DNA of 64,000 nucleotides, taken from Paragordius varius (taxonomy: Eukaryota; Nematomorpha). The notes beneath the pieces were generated by a model that did not search any database, was not told where the DNA came from, and was given only the letters and a program-made list of their open reading frames with translations. This document shows positions 62,459 through 64,000 of the stretch, piece after piece. The position numbers and the translations under genes are program-made. The stretch spans positions 1,488,001-1,552,000 of the forward strand of contig OZ176050.1 in NCBI GenBank assembly GCA_964247055.1. The letters run 5' to 3'. How positions within the stretch are numbered: position 1 is the stretch's first letter; each line of letters starts with the position of its first letter.

Positions 62459-64000
62459 TAGTAAGACTACATCAAAATATAGAGATAGTTTGACAAACTC
62501 TTTCATATCCGATTTTTACAACGATACTTTAAAAATTAATGTATTAAACTAGTCGCATCAATACTCAAGCTAAACATTGTCCTTAAAAATCGGATATTGG
62601 TCACCGGTGAACAAACTATTTTTAATACATTCTCTTAGTAAGACTACATCAAAATATAGAGATAGTTTGACAAACTCTTTCACATCCGATTTTTACAACG
62701 ATACTTTAAAAATTAATGTATAAAACTAGTCGTATCAATAAATCGCATCAATACTCAAGTTAAACTTTGTCCTTAAAAATCGGATATTGGTCACCGGTGA
62801 ACAAAATTATTTTTTATACATTCTCTTAGTAGGACTACATCAAAATATAGAGATAGTTTGGCAAACTCTTTCATATCCAATTTTTACAACGATACTTTAA
62901 AAATTAATGTAAAAAACTAGTCGCATCAATACTCAAGTTAAACTTTGTCCTTAAAAATCGGATATTGGTCATCGGTGAACAAAATTATTTTTTATACATT
63001 CGCTTAGTAAGACTACATCAAAATATAGAAATAGTTTGACAAACTCTTTCATATCCGATTTTTACAACGATAATAAAAAATTAATGTATTAAACTAGTCG
63101 CATCAATACTCAAGTTAAACTTTGTCCTTAAAAATCGGATATTGGTCACCGGTGAACAAAATTATTTTTTATACATTCTCTTAGCAAGACTACATTAAAA
63201 TATAGAGATAGTTTGGCAAACTCTTTCATATCCGATTTTTACAACGATACTTTAAAAATTATGGTATTAAACCAGGCGCATTAATACTCAAGTTAAACTT
63301 TGTCCTTGAAAATCGGATAATGGTCACCGGTGAACAAAATTATTTTTTATACATTCTCTTAGTAGGGCTAAATCAAAATATAGAGATAGTTTGGCAAACT
63401 CTTTCATATCCGATTTTTACAACGATACTTTAAAAATTATGGTATTAAACCAGTCGCATCAATACTCAAGTTAAACTTTGTCCTTAAAAATCGGATATTG
63501 GTCACCGGTGAACAAAACTATTACATTCTCTTAGTAAGACTACATCAAAATATAGAGATAGTTTGACAAACTCTTTCATATCCGATTTTTACAACGATAC
63601 TTTAAAAATTAATGTATTAAACTAGTCGCATCAATACTCAAGCTAAACATTGTCCTTAAAAATCGGATATTGGTCACCGGTGAACAAACTATTTTTAATA
63701 CATTCTCTTAGTAAGACTACATCAAAATATAGAGATAGTTTGACAAACTCTTTCACATCCGATTTTTACAACGATACTTTAAAAATTAATGTATAAAACT
63801 AGTCGTATCAATAAATCGCATCAATACTCAAGTTAAACTTTGTCCTTAAAAATCGGATATTGGTCACCGGTGAACAAAATTATTTTTTATACATTCTCTT
63901 AGTAGGACTACATCAAAATATAGAGATAGTTTGGCAAACTCTTTCATATCCAATTTTTACAACGATACTTTAAAAATTAATGTAAAAAACTAGTCGCATC
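62412..64000 (+). repeat. Downstream member of the 1.6-kb block, cut by window end
   Basis: Repeats 59005-60593 at 3,407 bp and is still in register at the last base of the window, so the true repeat is longer than shown. The window ends in ACTAGTCGCATC of a GTAAAAAAC monomer. Confidence 0.88.

Larger units (their letters stand above)
1..64000 (+). repeat. AT-rich satellite DNA array, 178/191-bp monomers with higher-order repeats
   Basis: The whole window is made of tandem copies of one monomer. The phrases TCCGATTTTTACAACGATAC, TTAAAAATCGGATATTGG, CACCGGTGAACAAAA and CATCAAAATATAGAGATAG recur every 178 or 191 bp from first base to last, always on the same strand and in the same order. No inverted segment, foreign insertion or unique gap was seen. 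The reference monomer has 29 C and 20 G in 178 bp, about 27.5% G+C. Known biology: arrays of nucleosome-length monomers with HORs are typical of centromeric and pericentromeric satellites in plants and animals. Inference: this is a eukaryotic centromeric or heterochromatic array. I do not recognise the family, and both array ends lie outside the window. No stretch over 300 bases lacks the repeat, and nothing else was found in it. Confidence 0.98.

Noticed and set aside
1-64000. CRISPR array
   Set aside because: Units of 178-191 bp with repeat similarity throughout, no short repeat alternating with unique spacers, and no cas genes.
1-64000. Vertebrate CENP-B box in the monomer
   Set aside because: The required TTCG....A..CGGG pattern is absent. 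The closest GC-rich element, TCACCGGTGA, does not fit it.
1-64000. Telomeric or subtelomeric repeat
   Set aside because: CTTAGTAGG in many monomers resembles TTAGGG-type motifs only loosely. It occurs once per 178 bp and never in short tandem runs.
1-64000. Transposable element or MITE hidden between monomers
   Set aside because: Monomer phase is kept everywhere apart from small indels. No target-site duplication, terminal repeat beyond the monomer's own dyads, or unique internal sequence was seen.
1-64000. Assignment to a named satellite family or species
   Set aside because: Length near 178 bp is shared by unrelated satellites (for example Arabidopsis CEN178), and the sequence does not resemble those I can recall. 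Naming a family would be a guess without a database search.

Overview
The window is one uninterrupted, head-to-tail array of an AT-rich satellite DNA. By eye I find no protein-coding gene, RNA gene, transposable element, CRISPR array or unique sequence anywhere in the 64 kb. The basic monomer is 178 bp (reference copy 709-886, about 27.5% G+C). A common 191-bp variant carries an extra 13 bp. At an average near 181 bp the window holds about 350 monomers, all in the same orientation. Long, single-orientation arrays of nucleosome-sized monomers with higher-order repeats (HORs) are typical of eukaryotic centromeric or heterochromatic satellites. The monomer does not match any satellite I can recall, including Arabidopsis CEN178 and human alpha satellite, so I do not name the organism. 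A plant or invertebrate is plausible on length and composition alone.

Each monomer carries three internal symmetries: a 14-bp perfect inverted repeat with a 65-nt spacer, a 10-bp GC-rich palindrome (TCACCGGTGA), and a 13-bp hyphenated palindrome (AGTTTGACAAACT). Most variation between monomers falls in monomer positions about 20-55. The block around the palindrome and the CATCAAAATATAGAGATAG block are more uniform.

Layout, from diagnostic variants:
(a) 1-17.9 kb: four HOR copies, each restarting at the same aberrant 168-169-bp 'leader' monomer (full starts at 3768, 6814 and 12594; window start inside the first). Spacings are 3,774, 3,046 and 5,780 bp. Copies 3 and 4 run in register for about 5.3 kb.
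(b) 16.7-22.7 kb: overlapping duplications at offsets of 4,179 and 1,271 bp.
(c) 22.6-33.6 kb: a 3.38-kb block repeated 7,627 bp downstream, with nested tandem units of 1,094 and 1,812 bp.
(d) 28.5-50.7 kb: a 1.55-kb cassette present five times in full and once truncated, inside larger tandem units of 3,501 and 3,088 bp. A block from about 37.6 kb recurs 11,073 bp downstream.
(e) 41.3-53.8 kb: units of 1,265, 1,995, 3,088 and 362 bp that all start at the same marker monomer.
(f) 54-64 kb: shorter and more mixed units (368-bp dimers, and 1,258-, 1,266- and 3,407-bp recurrences).

Several hybrid monomers sit exactly at unit boundaries and record unequal exchange or replication-slippage joins. 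The window is best read as a record of recent, repeated local amplification of a satellite. Any biological function (centromere, heterochromatin) is inference.
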